From positions 1 through 14,832 of the forward strand of contig CAKPYV010000047.1 of assembly GCA_934203205.1 (NCBI GenBank): a stretch of 14,832 nt of DNA, read 5' to 3'. Below, in pieces: positions 14,397 to 14,832 of this stretch. This stretch comes from an uncultured Anaerovibrio sp. (GTDB taxonomy: Bacteria; Bacillota; Negativicutes; Selenomonadales; Selenomonadaceae). The notes below the pieces were generated by a model. That model was given only the letters and a program-made list of their open reading frames with translations. It ran no database searches and was not told the origin of the DNA. The position numbers and the translations under genes were made by a program. Positions within the stretch are counted from its first letter, which is position 1. Each line of letters begins with the position of its first letter.

Positions 14397-14831
14397 TTAA
14401 GCTACCCGATATTCTTTTGCATCTCGCAAATTAAGTGCAGCGTTAAAATCCCTATCCTCGGTATAACCGCACTTAGGACAAATATATATGCGGTCTTTGA
14501 GTTTCAGACCTTTATTTGTATGTCCACAAGTATGACAGGTTTTAGAACTTGGGTAAAATCTATCGACTGTTCTAAACTCTATACCGATAATTTGGGCTTT
14601 ACGTTTTAATTTAGTCAATATTAAATTAAACCTCTGTGCTGCCACAACTTTTGCTAAATGTTTATTCTTCATCATACCTCTTACATTTAAATCTTCCATT
14701 GTTATGAAACGTGGTTTTTGTTTCACAATTTCATGGACAACTTTATTTTCATAACCCTCACGGATTGTGTCTATACGATGATGAATTTTCTGTACCTTTA
14801 GCTTTTGCTTGTCTATATTTGCAGAGGCAGT
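14397..14831 (-). CDS. tnpB: TnpB RNA-guided nuclease of an IS200/IS605-type element, C-terminal part
   Basis: The frame is open to the window edge, so only the last 144 residues are seen and the N-terminus lies outside. Visible in order: the RuvC-II strand with its catalytic glutamate (TMEDLNVRGM), the helical HLAKVVAAQRFNLI segment, the four-cysteine zinc finger CHTCG...CPKCG between RuvC-II and RuvC-III, and the RuvC-III aspartate in DRDFNAALNL. TnpB is an RNA-guided DNA nuclease, ancestor of Cas12, that helps keep the transposon at its site. The C-terminus is short, ending EYRVA. No tnpA is visible. All catalytic and zinc residues in this part are intact and there is no frameshift, so it may be active. 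An internal GTG (14726) is not the real start, since the frame continues upstream with conserved-looking sequence. Confidence 0.93.
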   Translation of the reverse strand, partial: TASANIDKQKLKVQKIHHRIDTIREGYENKVVHEIVKQKPRFITMEDLNVRGMMKNKHLAKVVAAQRFNLILTKLKRKAQIIGIEFRTVDRFYPSSKTCHTCGHTNKGLKLKDRIYICPKCGYTEDRDFNAALNLRDAKEYRVA

Positions 14832-14832
14832 A

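Noticed and set aside
1..14832. CRISPR array, tRNA or rRNA genes
   Set aside because: No regularly spaced direct repeats and no tRNA cloverleaf or rRNA sequence were recognised on either strand.

Overview
The window looks like chromosomal DNA of a low-to-moderate GC member of the Bacillota, plausibly an anaerobe of the Negativicutes type. The evidence is a LytR-CpsA-Psr cell-wall protein, a GyrA of Bacillota-like length, an AGCS sodium:amino-acid symporter, strong GGAGG/GGTGA ribosome sites and T-rich intrinsic terminators. Species cannot be fixed from the sequence alone, and the phylum call is an inference.

Left accessory part (1-2400). A GC-richer, hairpin-forming stretch without a convincing gene (1-300) is followed by a decayed IS3-family transposase tail (381-601). 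Next comes an AT-rich pair of divergent genes: an HxlR-type regulator (602-940, minus) and a radical SAM protein with a CX4CX2C cluster motif (1235-2119, plus). Between the radical SAM gene and the next operon, the minus strand carries a near-consensus sigma-70 promoter, about 200 nt of strongly structured sequence with four CCCCU motifs, and an intrinsic terminator. This is a good candidate for an undescribed small RNA.

Core part (2738-12947). On the minus strand, a Bcr/CflA-type MFS exporter is followed by a two-gene operon of a flavin reductase-like protein and an M18 aminopeptidase. Divergent from these are a DeoR-family regulator and then a LytR-CpsA-Psr protein on the plus strand. gyrA (minus) and an AGCS symporter (plus) are divergent from each other. 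DnaA-box-like sequences are concentrated in two intergenic clusters, 4608-4673 and 6934-7246. The second also has phased TTCAC repeats, a 12-bp dyad and AT-rich DNA. With gyrA nearby and gene directions diverging around 5.9-6.1 kb, this suggests an oriC-like or DnaA-binding regulatory locus, although no dnaA is in the window.

Right part (13008-14832). A YbjJ-like MFS transporter lies directly downstream, on the same strand, of the end of an IS200/IS605-type element. That element shows the C-terminal part of TnpB (RuvC-II glutamate, zinc finger, RuvC-III aspartate), running off the window, and a structured 3' flank that is the expected position of the TnpB guide RNA (omegaRNA/reRNA). The MFS gene lacks an obvious ribosome site, so the element may have replaced its native leader.
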